This document shows, piece by piece, positions 1 to 10,730 of a stretch of 64,000 nt of DNA; the stretch's first letter is position 1, and each line of letters opens with the position of its first letter. The notes beneath the pieces were generated by a model that was not told the DNA's origin, ran no database searches, and saw nothing but the letters and a program-made list of their open reading frames with translations. The stretch covers positions 1 to 64,000 of the forward strand of contig JAJYZB010000012.1 of NCBI GenBank assembly GCA_021800275.1, given 5' to 3'. The position numbers and the translations under genes are program-made. This DNA is from a bacterium (GTDB lineage: Bacteria > Vulcanimicrobiota > JABDET01).

Positions 1-81
1 GAAGGGTTAAGGTTTGCGATTCGAGAAGGTGGGAGGACGGTTGGAGCGGGAGTGGTAACAAAAGTTGGAGAAGGTGGATAA
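1..81 (+). CDS. tuf: Elongation factor Tu, C-terminal fragment (truncated by window start)
   Basis: Frame 1 reads [26 protein letters not shown], the EF-Tu C-terminus; its stop overlaps the rpsJ ATG. Absent from the ORF track. Confidence 0.95.
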   Translation, partial: EGLRFAIREGGRTVGAGVVTKVGEGG

Positions 82-389
82 TGGCAAAAGCAAAGATTAG
101 AATTAGATTAAAAGCATTTGATCATGGCGTGCTGGATGCGACAGTCGCTAGAATAGTAGATACTGCCAAAAGAACAGGAGCTCGGATTTCGGGTCCAATT
201 CCACTCCCGACAAAAAAGAATATTTACTGCGTCTTGCGATCCCCCCATATTGACAAGAAATCTAGAGAACATTTCGAAATTCGAACTCATAAAAGATTGA
301 TTGATATCATTGATCCACCTCAAAATACAGTTGATGCGTTAGCTCATCTGGATCTTCCCGCAGGTGTTGACATTGAGATTAAGGCGTGA
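81..389 (+). CDS. rpsJ: 30S ribosomal protein S10
   Basis: Sequence typical of S10; S10 operon position. Confidence 0.98.
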   Translation: MAKAKIRIRLKAFDHGVLDATVARIVDTAKRTGARISGPIPLPTKKNIYCVLRSPHIDKKSREHFEIRTHKRLIDIIDPPQNTVDALAHLDLPAGVDIEIKA

Positions 390-1105
390 TGACGATGAAC
401 CAGATATTGGCAACTAAATTAGGCATGACCCAAATTTTTAATGAAGAAGGAAATCTTATTCCTGTGACTGTTTTAAGGGCAGGTCCAGTAACCATTGTCC
501 AGAAAAAAACGAAAGAAAAGGACGGCTATGAATCTTTTCAGGTTGGATTTCTTCCCGCAAAAGAAAAACATATTACTCGTCCCCTTGCTGGGCACTTTAA
601 AAAAACGAATGTTAAACCCTTTAGAATTTTAAGGGAGATCAAGGTGGAGGATTCGAGCCATTTAAACCCTGGAACAGAGTTGAAGGTTTCGGATTTATTC
701 AAGGTTGGAGAATTTGTGGATGTCCTTGGTGTTTCTAAAGGGAAAGGATTTCAAGGGGTCATGAAAAGACATAATTTTAACGGTGGCCCTAAAAGCCATG
801 GAGGGATGTCTCACCGCCGTCCTGCTTCCGGTGGTGAAACCAACAGCGCAAAAGTTTATCGGGGAAAAAGGGCTCCAGGCCATATGGGAAATGATTCGGT
901 CACAATTCAAGGATTAGAAATTGTTAAACTGGAACCAGAAAAGAATTTGTTAATTATCAAAGGGGGAGTCCCTGGACCCAATCAAAGCCACCTTTTTCTT
1001 AGAACCAGTGTTAAACTGGCCCGGAAGATGCACAAAAAAGAAACGGCTCGACTGGCTAAGCAGCAGAAAGAAACGGGTAAAGAGAAAGGAAAAGGAAAAA
1101 AATAG
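386..1105 (+). CDS. rplC: 50S ribosomal protein L3 with Lys-rich C-terminal extension
   Basis: L3 core (LGMTQIF...[16 protein letters not shown]) and operon order. Confidence 0.97.
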   Translation: MMTMNQILATKLGMTQIFNEEGNLIPVTVLRAGPVTIVQKKTKEKDGYESFQVGFLPAKEKHITRPLAGHFKKTNVKPFRILREIKVEDSSHLNPGTELKVSDLFKVGEFVDVLGVSKGKGFQGVMKRHNFNGGPKSHGGMSHRRPASGGETNSAKVYRGKRAPGHMGNDSVTIQGLEIVKLEPEKNLLIIKGGVPGPNQSHLFLRTSVKLARKMHKKETARLAKQQKETGKEKGKGKK

Positions 1106-1113
1106 GAGAGCTT

Positions 1114-1740
1114 ATGTCTGAGTTAGTGGTTTATCATCAGGATGGTAAAGAATCGGGAAAAGTTCATTTAAAAGAGGAGCTCTGGCATGGAGAAATTCAT
1201 CCCCAGGCATTGTATTTGAGTTTAAAAAAGCAGCTTTCTAGCAGAAGAGCGGGAACCCATGATACTAAAAAACGTTCAGAAGTCAGTGGAACAGGGAAAA
1301 AACCATGGAAGCAAAAGGGTTCGGGAAGGGCGCGAGCAGGCAGTGTTCGATCTCCTTTATGGAGACACGGAGGAGTGGTTTTTGGTCCTCATCCCAGAAA
1401 ACATGGTTTTGATTTGCCCAAGCAAGTTAAGCAGCTCGCTGTTCGTTCTGCCTTGCGTAATCTGGTTCAGAGCCACCGTCTGATTGTTTTAGACAAGTTT
1501 GAGGTTTCTGAACCCAAAACAAAACAGATTCAGCTGCTTTTAAAGAATTTTAAAGTTGAAAATGCTTTAGTGCTGTTAAAAGAAAGAAGTCAATCTGTTC
1601 AAAGGGCATGCAGGAATTTGAGCGGCGTAAAATTATTGTGTCTGGACTCCTTGAATGTGCATGATTTGCTCAGATTTAAAAAAGTAATTGTTACCAAAGA
1701 AATTTTAAAAGACTTAGAAGAGGTGCTTTCGTGGAGCTGA
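1114..1740 (+). CDS. rplD: 50S ribosomal protein L4
   Basis: L4 motif KKPWKQKGSGRARAGSVRSPLWRHGGVVFGP. Confidence 0.97.
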   Translation: MSELVVYHQDGKESGKVHLKEELWHGEIHPQALYLSLKKQLSSRRAGTHDTKKRSEVSGTGKKPWKQKGSGRARAGSVRSPLWRHGGVVFGPHPRKHGFDLPKQVKQLAVRSALRNLVQSHRLIVLDKFEVSEPKTKQIQLLLKNFKVENALVLLKERSQSVQRACRNLSGVKLLCLDSLNVHDLLRFKKVIVTKEILKDLEEVLSWS

Positions 1741-2033
1741 AATACGAAGAAATCGTCGTTAAACCCATTGTTACCGAAAGAAGCATGCAGCATCAGGCTC
1801 TTGGAAAATATACTTTTGAAGTTCACCCTAAGGCTAATAAAATTCAAATTCGGAAAGCCGTTGAGAAGCTTTTCAAAGTGGGAGTAGTGAGTGTTCATAC
1901 CATTAAAATTCCAGGGAAAACCAGAAGGTATCGCGCTGTTGTTGGAAAAACAAGTGATCGCAAAAAAGCGATTGTTACTTTGAAACAAGGCGATAAGATT
2001 GTGATGAAAGGCATTGAAATGTTTGAGGAATAG
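1731..2033 (+). CDS. rplW: 50S ribosomal protein L23 (GTG start)
   Basis: L23 sequence; operon order. Confidence 0.96.
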   Translation: MELKYEEIVVKPIVTERSMQHQALGKYTFEVHPKANKIQIRKAVEKLFKVGVVSVHTIKIPGKTRRYRAVVGKTSDRKKAIVTLKQGDKIVMKGIEMFEE

Positions 2034-2049
2034 AAATGAGGGATAAGCA

Positions 2050-2871
2050 ATGGCAATAAAAAAATATAAACCCCATACTCCTGGTAGAAGATTTATGACT
2101 GTCTCTTCGTTTGAAGAGATTACTAAGTTTTCTCCTGAAAAGTCTCTTCTCGAACCTTTAAAAAGCAGCGGAGGAAGAAATAATAAAGGTCGAATGACAA
2201 GCCGCCACAGGGGTGGAGGGGCCAAACAGATGTATCGGAAAATTGATTGGAAAAGGGATAAAGAAGGGGTCCCTGCTGTAGTTGCTGCCATAGAATATGA
2301 TCCGAATCGAACGGCAAGAATTGCCCTCCTTCAGTACAAAGATGGTGAGAAACGATATATTCTTGCTCCAGATGGATTAAAGCTTAATGATAAAGTTGAA
2401 AGCGGACCTCAAAGTGATATTAAGCCAGGTAATTTTCTTCCTTTAGGCAGCATTCCTACAGGCGTCTTAATTCATAACATTGAAATGCGCCCAGGAAAAG
2501 GCGGACAACTGGTTCGATCAGCAGGAGCTGCTGCCACCATTATGGCTAAAGAAGGAGAGTTTGCTCATGTGCGTCTTCCCAGTGGAGAAGTCAGGCTGGT
2601 TCCCCTTTTGTGTCGTGCCGCAGTAGGTCAGGTGGGCAATCTCGATCACGTCAATATTGTTGTCGGGAAAGCAGGCAGAAGTAGGTGGCGTGGGAAAAGG
2701 CCCCATATCCGCGGTGTTGCGACTAACCCTGTGGATCATCCACATGGCGGCGGTGAAGCTCGAAGCACTCCTGGCCGTCCCAGTTCAACTCCCTGGGGAA
2801 AGCCTACCATTGGATATAAAACAAGAAAGAAAAAGCCAGGGGATAAATTTATCGTGAGAAGGAGAAAATAA
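2050..2871 (+). CDS. rplB: 50S ribosomal protein L2
   Basis: [18 protein letters not shown] motif. Confidence 0.98.
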   Translation: MAIKKYKPHTPGRRFMTVSSFEEITKFSPEKSLLEPLKSSGGRNNKGRMTSRHRGGGAKQMYRKIDWKRDKEGVPAVVAAIEYDPNRTARIALLQYKDGEKRYILAPDGLKLNDKVESGPQSDIKPGNFLPLGSIPTGVLIHNIEMRPGKGGQLVRSAGAAATIMAKEGEFAHVRLPSGEVRLVPLLCRAAVGQVGNLDHVNIVVGKAGRSRWRGKRPHIRGVATNPVDHPHGGGEARSTPGRPSSTPWGKPTIGYKTRKKKPGDKFIVRRRK

Positions 2872-2878
2872 AGAGATC

Positions 2879-3196
2879 ATGGGCAGAAGTATTAAAAAAG
2901 GCGTTTTTGTTCATCCCAGTTTAACGAAAAAAATTAATGAGTTAAATGTTACGAAAGAGAAAAAACCAATTAAAACCTGGTCTCGGAATTCTACTATCAT
3001 TCCCGAGATGATTGGGCATATTATAAACGTTCACAATGGGAAAATATTTATTTCTGTGTATATTACTGAACAAATGGTTGGACACCGCCTGGGTGAATTT
3101 GCTCCAACACGTATTTTTAGAGGTCATGGAGTCGCTAAATCAAAGGCTGAAGCTCAAGCCGCTGCAGCTGCTCCAGCAGCCCCTGAGGTGAAATAA
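2879..3196 (+). CDS. rpsS: 30S ribosomal protein S19 with Ala-rich tail
   Basis: S19 core [15 protein letters not shown]...FRGHGV. Confidence 0.97.
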   Translation: MGRSIKKGVFVHPSLTKKINELNVTKEKKPIKTWSRNSTIIPEMIGHIINVHNGKIFISVYITEQMVGHRLGEFAPTRIFRGHGVAKSKAEAQAAAAAPAAPEVK

Positions 3197-3774
3197 TGGC
3201 AAAAGAGAAAATAATTTGTTCAAATTGCGGCAGAAAGGTTTTATATGAAGCCAAAAGACTTGGTTCTCCTGAAGTTTCTTGTGGGATTTGCAAAAAAATA
3301 ACACCTGTCGCTGCGCGTGCTGTTGCAAAATTCGTAAGAACGGCTCCGCGAAAACTTCGTTTAGTGGCTGATCTGGTCCGTGGGAAAAAAGTGAAAGATG
3401 CGTTAGCTCTTTTAAAATTTACTCCTAAACAAGCTGCTCGTGTTTTATTGAAAGTAGTGGAATCTGCCAAAGCAAATGCGGAAAATACTTATCAAATGGA
3501 TTCAGAGAGATTAGTGATTTCTGGTATTTATGTGGATGGCGGACCTTCTTTAAAAAGGTTTATGCCTAGAGCGATGGGCAGAGCTGCTGGAATTAAAAAA
3601 AGATCGAGCCACATTACGGTAAAATTAGAACAAAAAGCCGGATCTGGAGCCATTCAACCTAAAGAAGAACGGTCTTCGGATAGAAAGAAAAGGGCGTTAG
3701 CTTCCAAGAAAGGCGCAAAAAAAGCAGATGTAAAAAAAACTAAGATAGGAGCGGCAGATGGGACAAAAAGTTAA
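3196..3774 (+). CDS. rplV: 50S ribosomal protein L22 with N-terminal CxxC...CxxC zinc-ribbon-like extension and Lys-rich C-terminal tail
   Basis: L22 core [25 protein letters not shown]...; preceded in frame by [14 protein letters not shown]...VSCGICKK; start overlaps the rpsS stop (TAATG). Confidence 0.93.
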   Translation: MAKEKIICSNCGRKVLYEAKRLGSPEVSCGICKKITPVAARAVAKFVRTAPRKLRLVADLVRGKKVKDALALLKFTPKQAARVLLKVVESAKANAENTYQMDSERLVISGIYVDGGPSLKRFMPRAMGRAAGIKKRSSHITVKLEQKAGSGAIQPKEERSSDRKKRALASKKGAKKADVKKTKIGAADGTKS

Positions 3775-4453
3775 TCCAGTGGGCCTTCGGGTTGGAGTCA
3801 TTCGAACCTGGGAATCCAGGTGGTTTCCAGCCAATGTAAAGGAATACAAGTCTTTTTTAGCAGAGGATGTTAAGATCCGCAGTTATATCGAAAAAAATCA
3901 TAAATCCGCAGCCATTGCTCGAATTGAAATTGAACGGTTCGGGCAGCGCTTAAAACTCACTGTTCATACCGCACGACCAGGCATTTTGATTGGAAGAAAA
4001 GGAGCGGGTGTCGAAGATTTAAGGAAGGCGATTGAAAAATTGACCCTTCGCCCGACTGGCCAGGTTAACATTTCTGTTGTAGAAGTAAAGCGTCCAGAAT
4101 TAGAAGCGAAGTTAATTGGTGAAAATATAGCGGAACAGTTGGAAAAAAGGATTGCTTTTAGAAGGGCCATGAAACAGGCGGTGGCTCGGGCGGTAAAAGC
4201 AGGAGCAAAAGGGATTAGAGTAGAGGTTTCAGGAAGACTGGCAGGCGCTGAAATTGCCCGTGATGAGAGAACTGGGCAGGGAAAAGTTCCTCTGCATACG
4301 TTAAAAGCAGATATAGATTTTGCTGTTTCAGAAGCATACACCACTTACGGCAGAATTGGAATTAAGGTTTGGGTTTATCGAGGAGATGTTTCGACAGAAC
4401 CGGTAAGGAGGCTGGCGGCAGATGTTAATGCCCAAGAGAGTAAAGTATCGTAA
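3758..4453 (+). CDS. rpsC: 30S ribosomal protein S3
   Basis: [23 protein letters not shown]. Confidence 0.98.
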   Translation: MGQKVNPVGLRVGVIRTWESRWFPANVKEYKSFLAEDVKIRSYIEKNHKSAAIARIEIERFGQRLKLTVHTARPGILIGRKGAGVEDLRKAIEKLTLRPTGQVNISVVEVKRPELEAKLIGENIAEQLEKRIAFRRAMKQAVARAVKAGAKGIRVEVSGRLAGAEIARDERTGQGKVPLHTLKADIDFAVSEAYTTYGRIGIKVWVYRGDVSTEPVRRLAADVNAQESKVS

Positions 4454-4841
4454 ACAGAGTAGGGGCAGAATGCGAGGGAAAGCCACTCGCGGAAACACTT
4501 TGGTTTATGGTGAATTTGGACTTCAAGCCATGGAGCCCCATTGGATTACAGATCGTCAGATTGAAGCTGCTCGAGTTGTTGTGACCAGACATATGAAGCG
4601 AGGCGGGAAGGTTTGGATTCGAATTTTTCCCGACAAACCGGTGACTAAAAAGCCTGCAGAGACCAGAATGGGAAGCGGGAAAGGACCCCCGGAATATTGG
4701 GTTGCCGTTGTAAAACCAGGAAGAATTTTGTTTGAATTAGGCGGAGTTGCTGATGAGATAGCTCGTGAAGCGTTAAAACTTGCTTCTTTCAAAATGCCTA
4801 TAAAAACGAGAATTATTGAGAGAGATAAACTAGGAGTTTAA
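4422..4841 (+). CDS. rplP: 50S ribosomal protein L16
   Basis: [19 protein letters not shown]; overlaps the rpsC end. Confidence 0.98.
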   Translation: MLMPKRVKYRKQSRGRMRGKATRGNTLVYGEFGLQAMEPHWITDRQIEAARVVVTRHMKRGGKVWIRIFPDKPVTKKPAETRMGSGKGPPEYWVAVVKPGRILFELGGVADEIAREALKLASFKMPIKTRIIERDKLGV

Positions 4842-4846
4842 GAAGG

Positions 4847-5146
4847 ATGAAAACTAAAGAGTTTAAAAAGAAGATTGAAGAGATGACAGAGCAAGAGTTA
4901 AATGTTCATGAAAATAATTTGAAAGATGAGTTGTTCCATTTAAAGTTTCAATGGTCAACAGGCCATCTGGATGACGTCACAAAAGTTAGGCAGGCAAAAA
5001 AAAATAGGGCAAGGTTAGAGACGATTCTGGCAGAAAAGAGGTCAGGTGTTTTTTGGGAGAAGAGAGGATTAAAGCAGCCTGAAAAAGGCTCGTCTAACCC
5101 AAAAGCATCTCGCTCCCCTCGCGGTAAAGGAGAGAAAAAAGGATGA
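4847..5146 (+). CDS. rpmC: 50S ribosomal protein L29 with C-terminal extension
   Basis: L29-type helical sequence, operon order. Confidence 0.93.
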   Translation: MKTKEFKKKIEEMTEQELNVHENNLKDELFHLKFQWSTGHLDDVTKVRQAKKNRARLETILAEKRSGVFWEKRGLKQPEKGSSNPKASRSPRGKGEKKG

Positions 5147-5406
5147 AAGAAGAAAAAAGAGGTCTGCGTAAAACTCGTGTTGGAGTCGTGGTGAGCGACA
5201 AAATGCAGAAGACGGTTCTGGTAAAATGTGTTCGCCGCTTCGCTCATTCAAAGTATGGGAAGACCATAACCAGAACCTTGAAAGTGATGGCGCATAACGA
5301 AAAAGATGAAGCCAGAGTTGGCGATAAAGTTGAGATTATGGAAACAAGACCCCTTTCAAAAAGAAAAAGATGGAGAGTTGTAAAAATCCTGGAGAAGTCT
5401 AAATGA
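5143..5406 (+). CDS. rpsQ: 30S ribosomal protein S17
   Basis: GVVVSDKMQKTVLVKCVRRFAHSKYGKTI. Confidence 0.97.
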   Translation: MKEEKRGLRKTRVGVVVSDKMQKTVLVKCVRRFAHSKYGKTITRTLKVMAHNEKDEARVGDKVEIMETRPLSKRKRWRVVKILEKSK

Positions 5407-5434
5407 TAACCCAAATTAAAGGAGATAATGAGGC

Positions 5435-5803
5435 ATGATTCAAGCTCAGACAAGATTAAAGGTTGCTGATAATTCGGGCGCTCGAGAGATTATGTGTTTC
5501 CATGTTAACACGGGCTCACGTCACCCTTATGCCACTCTTGGGGATGTGATTACAGCGAGTGTTAAAGATGCTATTCCTGGCGCTCCTGTAAAAAAAGGAG
5601 AAGTGGTGAAAGCCGCAGTGGTTCGCATGAAAAATAAACTTCGTCGTTCAGACGGCAGTTATATTCGATTTGATGAGAATGCTGCTGTCATTATTGATAA
5701 TCAAGGCAATCCAAGGGGGACTCGAATTTTTGGACCCGTTGCTCGCGAATTGAGGGAAAAAGGGTTTATGAAAATTGTTTCTTTAGCCCCAGAGGTATTA
5801 TAA
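5435..5803 (+). CDS. rplN: 50S ribosomal protein L14
   Basis: [21 protein letters not shown]. Confidence 0.98.
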   Translation: MIQAQTRLKVADNSGAREIMCFHVNTGSRHPYATLGDVITASVKDAIPGAPVKKGEVVKAAVVRMKNKLRRSDGSYIRFDENAAVIIDNQGNPRGTRIFGPVARELREKGFMKIVSLAPEVL

Positions 5804-5804
5804 T

Positions 5805-6128
5805 ATGATAAAAGTGCACGTTAAAAAAGGAGACACTGTTGAAGTTCTTTCAGGGAAAGACAAGGGAAAACGAGGAAAAGTGTTGAAAGTTTTTCCTTCC
5901 AATGGGAAGATTTTAGTGGACAGCGTGAATGTGGTGAAGCGTCATACCAAGCCGCGCCCTCCCAAAATTCCTCAGGGAGGAATTTTGGAAAAGACGCTGC
6001 CTCTGTATGCTTCCAGAGTGATGCTGGTATGTCCTCAGTGCAGTAAAAAAACGAGGATTTTTAAAAAAATATTAGAGGCTGGAGATAGGATTAAAATCTG
6101 TCAGCAGTGTGGAAAGGAGATCAGATAA
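5805..6128 (+). CDS. rplX: 50S ribosomal protein L24 (C-terminal CPQC...CQQC)
   Basis: KOW motif [21 protein letters not shown]; zinc-ligand pairs. Confidence 0.97.
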   Translation: MIKVHVKKGDTVEVLSGKDKGKRGKVLKVFPSNGKILVDSVNVVKRHTKPRPPKIPQGGILEKTLPLYASRVMLVCPQCSKKTRIFKKILEAGDRIKICQQCGKEIR

Positions 6129-6133
6129 TTTCG

Positions 6134-6679
6134 ATGATTTTACGCTTAAAAGAGCAGTATCAGAAAGAAGTGGTTCCACACTTGATGAAGCATTTCCATT
6201 ATAAAAATAGGTTTCAAGTTCCTCGTCTCGAAAAAGTAGTTGTGAATATGGGAGTAGGAGAAGCCATTCAAAATCCAAAAGATCTGGACAAAGCGGTTGA
6301 GCAGTTGTCTCTTATCTCTGGGCAGCACCCGGTTGTTACAAAAGCAAAAAAATCCATCTCTGCTTTTAAGATTCGCGAGGGAATGAAAATTGGCTGCATG
6401 GTAACTCTCCGCGGTCCAAGAATGTATGCTTTCTTAGATAAATTTTTTCATGTTGTTCTGCCGAGAATTCGTGATTTTAGAGGAACCAATTCGAAAAGTT
6501 TTGATGGAAAAGGAAACTATTCTATTGGATTAAAAGAGCAGCTTATTTTTCCTGAAATTGAATATGATAAAGTAGATAAAACTCTTGGAATGGACGTGAC
6601 TATTGTGACTTCTGCTAAAACCGATGAAGAGGCGCGCGAGCTGCTCCGTTCCATGGGACTGCCATTCAGACGAAATTAA
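6134..6679 (+). CDS. rplE: 50S ribosomal protein L5
   Basis: L5 sequence; start moved to [10 protein letters not shown], just after the rplX stop. Confidence 0.96.
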   Translation: MILRLKEQYQKEVVPHLMKHFHYKNRFQVPRLEKVVVNMGVGEAIQNPKDLDKAVEQLSLISGQHPVVTKAKKSISAFKIREGMKIGCMVTLRGPRMYAFLDKFFHVVLPRIRDFRGTNSKSFDGKGNYSIGLKEQLIFPEIEYDKVDKTLGMDVTIVTSAKTDEEARELLRSMGLPFRRN

Positions 6680-6691
6680 AGGAGGATTCTT

Positions 6692-6916
6692 TTGGCTAGA
6701 ACTGCTGCAACAGAAAAAATGAAAAAGTTGCAAAAAAAAATTGAGAGAGTTAGAGCTTCTGGGAAAGCCTATCGCTTTAGAACGAGATATCGCATTCGTT
6801 GTTCTATCTGCGGAAGACCAAGAGGAGTCTATCGAAAATTTGGATTGTGCAGAATTTGTTTTAGACAGATGGCTCACAAAGGTCTTATTCCTGGAGTGAC
6901 TAAATCGTCCTGGTGA
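6692..6916 (+). CDS. rpsN: 30S ribosomal protein S14, zinc-binding form with N-terminal extension (TTG start)
   Basis: [38 protein letters not shown]. Confidence 0.97.
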   Translation: MARTAATEKMKKLQKKIERVRASGKAYRFRTRYRIRCSICGRPRGVYRKFGLCRICFRQMAHKGLIPGVTKSSW

Positions 6917-6935
6917 GAACAAAGGAGGAAATTGT

Positions 6936-7373
6936 ATGCCTGTAACAGATCCAATCAGCGATTTGCTAAATCGAGTGCGAAATGCCAATACTGCAAAAAA
7001 AGAGCAGACTGATATTCCTTACAGCAGATTAAAAGAGCAGATTGCAAAAGTTTTAAAAAAAGAGGGGTTCATAAAGGACTGTCAGACCATTGTTCTTGAT
7101 GAAAAGAAAAATCCTTCCAAAAAGACAGCGAAAAAGAGGCGAATTACCAATTTGAGAATCACGTTGAAATATGGCGCAGGTAAAGGGAAAATCCTTACAG
7201 ATTTGAAGAGGGTCAGCAAACCAGGATTAAGAGTTTATGTGAGAAATGAAGAAATTCCTCGCCTGTTTGGAGGACTTGGAGTTGTTATTCTTTCGACCAG
7301 CAGAGGAATTTTGACAGGTGAAGAGGCGCGCAAGGAGAAAATGGGCGGGGAAGTGCTCTGTTATGTTTGGTGA
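6936..7373 (+). CDS. rpsH: 30S ribosomal protein S8 with basic insertion
   Basis: PVTDPISDLLNRVRNAN ... STSRGILTGEEARKEKMGGEVLCYVW. Confidence 0.97.
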   Translation: MPVTDPISDLLNRVRNANTAKKEQTDIPYSRLKEQIAKVLKKEGFIKDCQTIVLDEKKNPSKKTAKKRRITNLRITLKYGAGKGKILTDLKRVSKPGLRVYVRNEEIPRLFGGLGVVILSTSRGILTGEEARKEKMGGEVLCYVW

Positions 7374-7382
7374 TGGAGGTGA

Positions 7383-7937
7383 GTGATGTCTCGAATTGGA
7401 AAGCTTCCTATTTTAATTCCTAAAGGGGTTAAAGTAGAAGTTACAGATAAAGAGGTTAAAGTTCAGGGAGTGAAAGGCAGTTTAAGCTGTGAGTTGCACT
7501 CTTCATTAAAAGTTGTTCAAAAGGATGGAAATTTAACGGTTAATCGTCAGGGAGACGAAAAACAGTTGAGAGCTCTTCATGGTTTAACAAGATCGCTTCT
7601 GGCCAATATGCTGCATGGAGTTTCTGAGGGATATTCTAAATCCTTATTGGTTACAGGAATGGGATATCGAGCAGCTAAGCAGGGAGGGCAGATTTCTTTG
7701 AATATTGGATTTTCTCATCCTGTTGTGATTAAACCGGTTCCCGGAATCGAAATTGATGTTGAAGGAACAAATAAAATCGTGGTAAAAGGGGCTGACAAAC
7801 AGAAAGTTGGACAAACAGCCGCTGATATTCGTGGGATAAGGCCTCCTGATTCTTATAAGGGAAAAGGAATATTATACGAGGGGGAAAGACTCAAATTAAA
7901 ACTTGGTAAAGCAGGAAAAGTGGCTGCTAAAAAGTGA
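7383..7937 (+). CDS. rplF: 50S ribosomal protein L6
   Basis: MSRIGKLPILIPKGV...; operon order. Confidence 0.97.
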   Translation: MMSRIGKLPILIPKGVKVEVTDKEVKVQGVKGSLSCELHSSLKVVQKDGNLTVNRQGDEKQLRALHGLTRSLLANMLHGVSEGYSKSLLVTGMGYRAAKQGGQISLNIGFSHPVVIKPVPGIEIDVEGTNKIVVKGADKQKVGQTAADIRGIRPPDSYKGKGILYEGERLKLKLGKAGKVAAKK

Positions 7938-7950
7938 AGGAGTTAATTTT

Positions 7951-8424
7951 ATGATCAAAACAATTTCACGAAAACTAACAAAACAATATCGTCATCTTCG
8001 TTTGAGAAAAAAGATTTCAGGAACCAGCGAAAAACCACGTTTTGTGGTTTTTAGAAGCCAGAAGCAAATTTATGTTCAGGTGATTGATGACCATGATTCT
8101 AAAACTTTAGTTTTTGCAAACTCATTAGAAGATCTTCAAATTCCTGAGTTAGAAAAGAAAGAATCAGGCGAACAAAAACTGGAGAAGCAGAAATTTGATG
8201 AAGTTAAATCTGATAAAGGGAAGAAAAGTTCTAAACCAGAATCAGTCCGAGCGCCTTTCAGCAAAAAGCCAACGTTAATGGCTGAAGCAGTTGGCCAGTT
8301 GGCAGCAAAAAGGACGCTTGAAAAAGGTATCTCCCAGGTTGTTTTTGATCGTGGAGGATTCCGATATCATGGAAGAGTAAAAGCGGTGGCTGAAGGAGCC
8401 AGAAAAGCGGGTTTACAGTTTTGA
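7951..8424 (+). CDS. rplR: 50S ribosomal protein L18 with internal charged insertion
   Basis: L18 core QYRHLRLRKKISGTSEKPRFVVFRS; start revised from the track (7903) to the ATG at 7951 after an SD-like aaggag. Confidence 0.94.
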   Translation: MIKTISRKLTKQYRHLRLRKKISGTSEKPRFVVFRSQKQIYVQVIDDHDSKTLVFANSLEDLQIPELEKKESGEQKLEKQKFDEVKSDKGKKSSKPESVRAPFSKKPTLMAEAVGQLAAKRTLEKGISQVVFDRGGFRYHGRVKAVAEGARKAGLQF

Positions 8425-8499
8425 AGCTGGGCATTTACCCATAAGGCAGAAGGAAATGAATGCTCTAAAAGAGCCATATTACAAAGGAGAGGTGAAAGA

Positions 8500-8979
8500 T
8501 TGGCAAGGATTGATGCAGCAGGACTTGAGTTAACTGAGACAGTTGTGAAGATAAATCGGGTCGCCAAGGTGGTCAAGGGTGGAAAAAGATTTCATTTCAG
8601 CGCTCTGGTGGTGATTGGAAATGGATCCGGAATCGTTGGGTCAGGAATGGGGAAAGCTTCAGAGGTGCCAGAAGCAATTCGAAAAGCGGTAGCCCATGCT
8701 AAAAAAAATCTGCTTCAGGTCCCCCTTGTTTTGAATACAATTCCTCATGAGATTAAAGGAAAATATGGGTCTGGGTTTATTTATTTGAAACCCGCTGCTC
8801 CAGGGACAGGGGTTATTGCCGGAGGACCTGTTCGCGCTGTTTGTGAGGCTGCCGGAATTAAAGATATTCTAACAAAAAGTTTGGGTTCTTCCAATGCGAT
8901 TAACAGCGTCAGGGCTTGTTTAGAGGGATTAAAAGCCCTTAGAATAGTCGGAGAAGCAGTTGCAGCAAGAACTGCTTGA
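8500..8979 (+). CDS. rpsE: 30S ribosomal protein S5 (TTG start)
   Basis: [30 protein letters not shown]. Confidence 0.98.
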   Translation: MARIDAAGLELTETVVKINRVAKVVKGGKRFHFSALVVIGNGSGIVGSGMGKASEVPEAIRKAVAHAKKNLLQVPLVLNTIPHEIKGKYGSGFIYLKPAAPGTGVIAGGPVRAVCEAAGIKDILTKSLGSSNAINSVRACLEGLKALRIVGEAVAARTA

Positions 8980-8991
8980 GAGGAATAAAAA

Positions 8992-9441
8992 ATGGAAATA
9001 CATGAAATAAAACCTGCTGCAGGTTCAATTAAGCGGAAACATAGAGTGGGACGTGGTCATGGTTCAGGTTCGGTTAAAACCTCAGGAAGAGGTGGAAAAG
9101 GGCAAACAGCGCGTTCAGGAGGAGCAAAGGGCCCTGGTTTTGAAGGAGGACAGACTCCCTGGTATAGAAGGCTTCCTAAGTTAAAAGGATTTAAAAACGC
9201 TAGATTTAAAAAGGTCTTTCAAGTGGTGCCGCTGCAAAAGTTAAATCGTTTCGAGGAAGGCGCCCTAATTGAGCCTGCTCTACTTTATAAAAATCGTTTG
9301 ATCAGGAAGCCTGACGATCCTGTTAAAATTTTGGGGAATGGAGAACTGTCTAGGACTTTAGTGGTAAAGGCGCACGCTTTTTCTAAAGCGGCTCAAGAAA
9401 AAATTAATAAAAAAGGTGGAAAAACAGAACTAATTTCATGA
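8992..9441 (+). CDS. rplO: 50S ribosomal protein L15
   Basis: RVGRGHGSGSVKTSGRGGKGQTARSGG. Confidence 0.97.
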   Translation: MEIHEIKPAAGSIKRKHRVGRGHGSGSVKTSGRGGKGQTARSGGAKGPGFEGGQTPWYRRLPKLKGFKNARFKKVFQVVPLQKLNRFEEGALIEPALLYKNRLIRKPDDPVKILGNGELSRTLVVKAHAFSKAAQEKINKKGGKTELIS

Positions 9442-10730
9442 TTGAGCAGCTGGCAGATACGGTCAGAATTTCAGAGTTAAAAAATCGTGTTTTGTATCTT
9501 CTTTTTGCTTTTTTCATTTTTGTTTTTGCCACTCGTTTAAGCGTTCCTGGCATCAATCTTAAAATATGGCAAAATTTGTTGAGTCAAGGAGCTATTTTTA
9601 GTTTTATAGGACTACTGACAGGCGGAGCTTTAAATCACTTTGCTGTTGTTGCCATGGGAATTACTCCCTACATCAATGCTTCAATTATGATGCAGCTTTT
9701 AACAGTTATTATTCCCCAGTGGGAAGACCTGCAGAAAGAGGGTGGGGAAATGGGGAGGAAACAGATTGCTCTTTATACTCGACTCTTGACCATTATTTTA
9801 AGCATTTTTGAGGCTAGTATGATGACTTATACGGCTTGGAAATACAGGGCAATCAGTCATCCCACGATTTTGAGTTTTGCCGCGATTGTTTTAGTCTTAA
9901 CTGCGGGAAGCGCTTTTTTATTGTGGCTTGGAGAGATGATGACAGATAAAGGAATCGGAAATGGAGTTAGCCTTCTGATTTTTGCAGGAATTATTTTGCA
10001 GTTTCCCTATTATGTGAGCACAACCTGGGGAATTACCATGAAGCTGTTTCACAGTGAAGGGGCTCATGTTTTGTTGAGACTCGTTTTGTTTATTGTGGTA
10101 ACCATTGTTCTGATCGCTTTAATCGTTGCCTTTACTTTAGGAATTAGAAAAGTCCCTGTGCAGTATGCTAAACGCGTTGTAGGCAGAAGAGTGATGGGAG
10201 GACAGTCCACCTATATTCCTGTAAAAGTTGACAATGGGGGAGTTATTGCTATTATTTTTGCCATTTCTGTTTTATTTTTTCCCATGACAGTCATAAATTT
10301 TTTGTCTAAATCCGAAAAGCAGACTGGTTTTGTGGTCTGGCTGCACAACCATATTAACCCACAGTCGTGGACTTTTAATCTGCTTTATGCTGTTTTAGTG
10401 ATCGGATTTACTTATTTTTACGCGTACATCAGTTTTAATGTCAATGATGTAACAGATAATTTAAAAAAATATGGAGGTTTTATCCCAGGAATTAGACCAG
10501 GGAAACCTACATCAGAAGCTCTAACTCGAATTTTAAACCGCGTCACTTTTATTGCCGCCATTTTCTTAGCATTGATTGCTGTTGCTCCAGGCTGGTTTAC
10601 CTATCTTTTTCATGTTTATTTTTACCTTGGCAGCACAAGTCTTTTGATTATTGTTGGGGTGGTTCTAGACACTATTCAGCAGTTTGAAGCTCGATTGTTG
10701 ATGCGCCACTATAAAGGAATTTTAAAATGA
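9438..10730 (+). CDS. secY: Preprotein translocase subunit SecY
   Basis: Multi-TM SecY sequence, operon order. Confidence 0.98.
   Translation: MIEQLADTVRISELKNRVLYLLFAFFIFVFATRLSVPGINLKIWQNLLSQGAIFSFIGLLTGGALNHFAVVAMGITPYINASIMMQLLTVIIPQWEDLQKEGGEMGRKQIALYTRLLTIILSIFEASMMTYTAWKYRAISHPTILSFAAIVLVLTAGSAFLLWLGEMMTDKGIGNGVSLLIFAGIILQFPYYVSTTWGITMKLFHSEGAHVLLRLVLFIVVTIVLIALIVAFTLGIRKVPVQYAKRVVGRRVMGGQSTYIPVKVDNGGVIAIIFAISVLFFPMTVINFLSKSEKQTGFVVWLHNHINPQSWTFNLLYAVLVIGFTYFYAYISFNVNDVTDNLKKYGGFIPGIRPGKPTSEALTRILNRVTFIAAIFLALIAVAPGWFTYLFHVYFYLGSTSLLIIVGVVLDTIQQFEARLLMRHYKGILK

Noticed and set aside
1599-2291. 230-aa antisense ORF (-)
   Set aside because: Opposite the well-supported rplD/rplW/rplB; composition looks like shadow translation.
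8425-8499. Small stem-loops (GCTCT-aaa-AGAGC) between rplR and rpsE
   Set aside because: Stems are only 4-5 bp and could be chance; no known leader structure matched.
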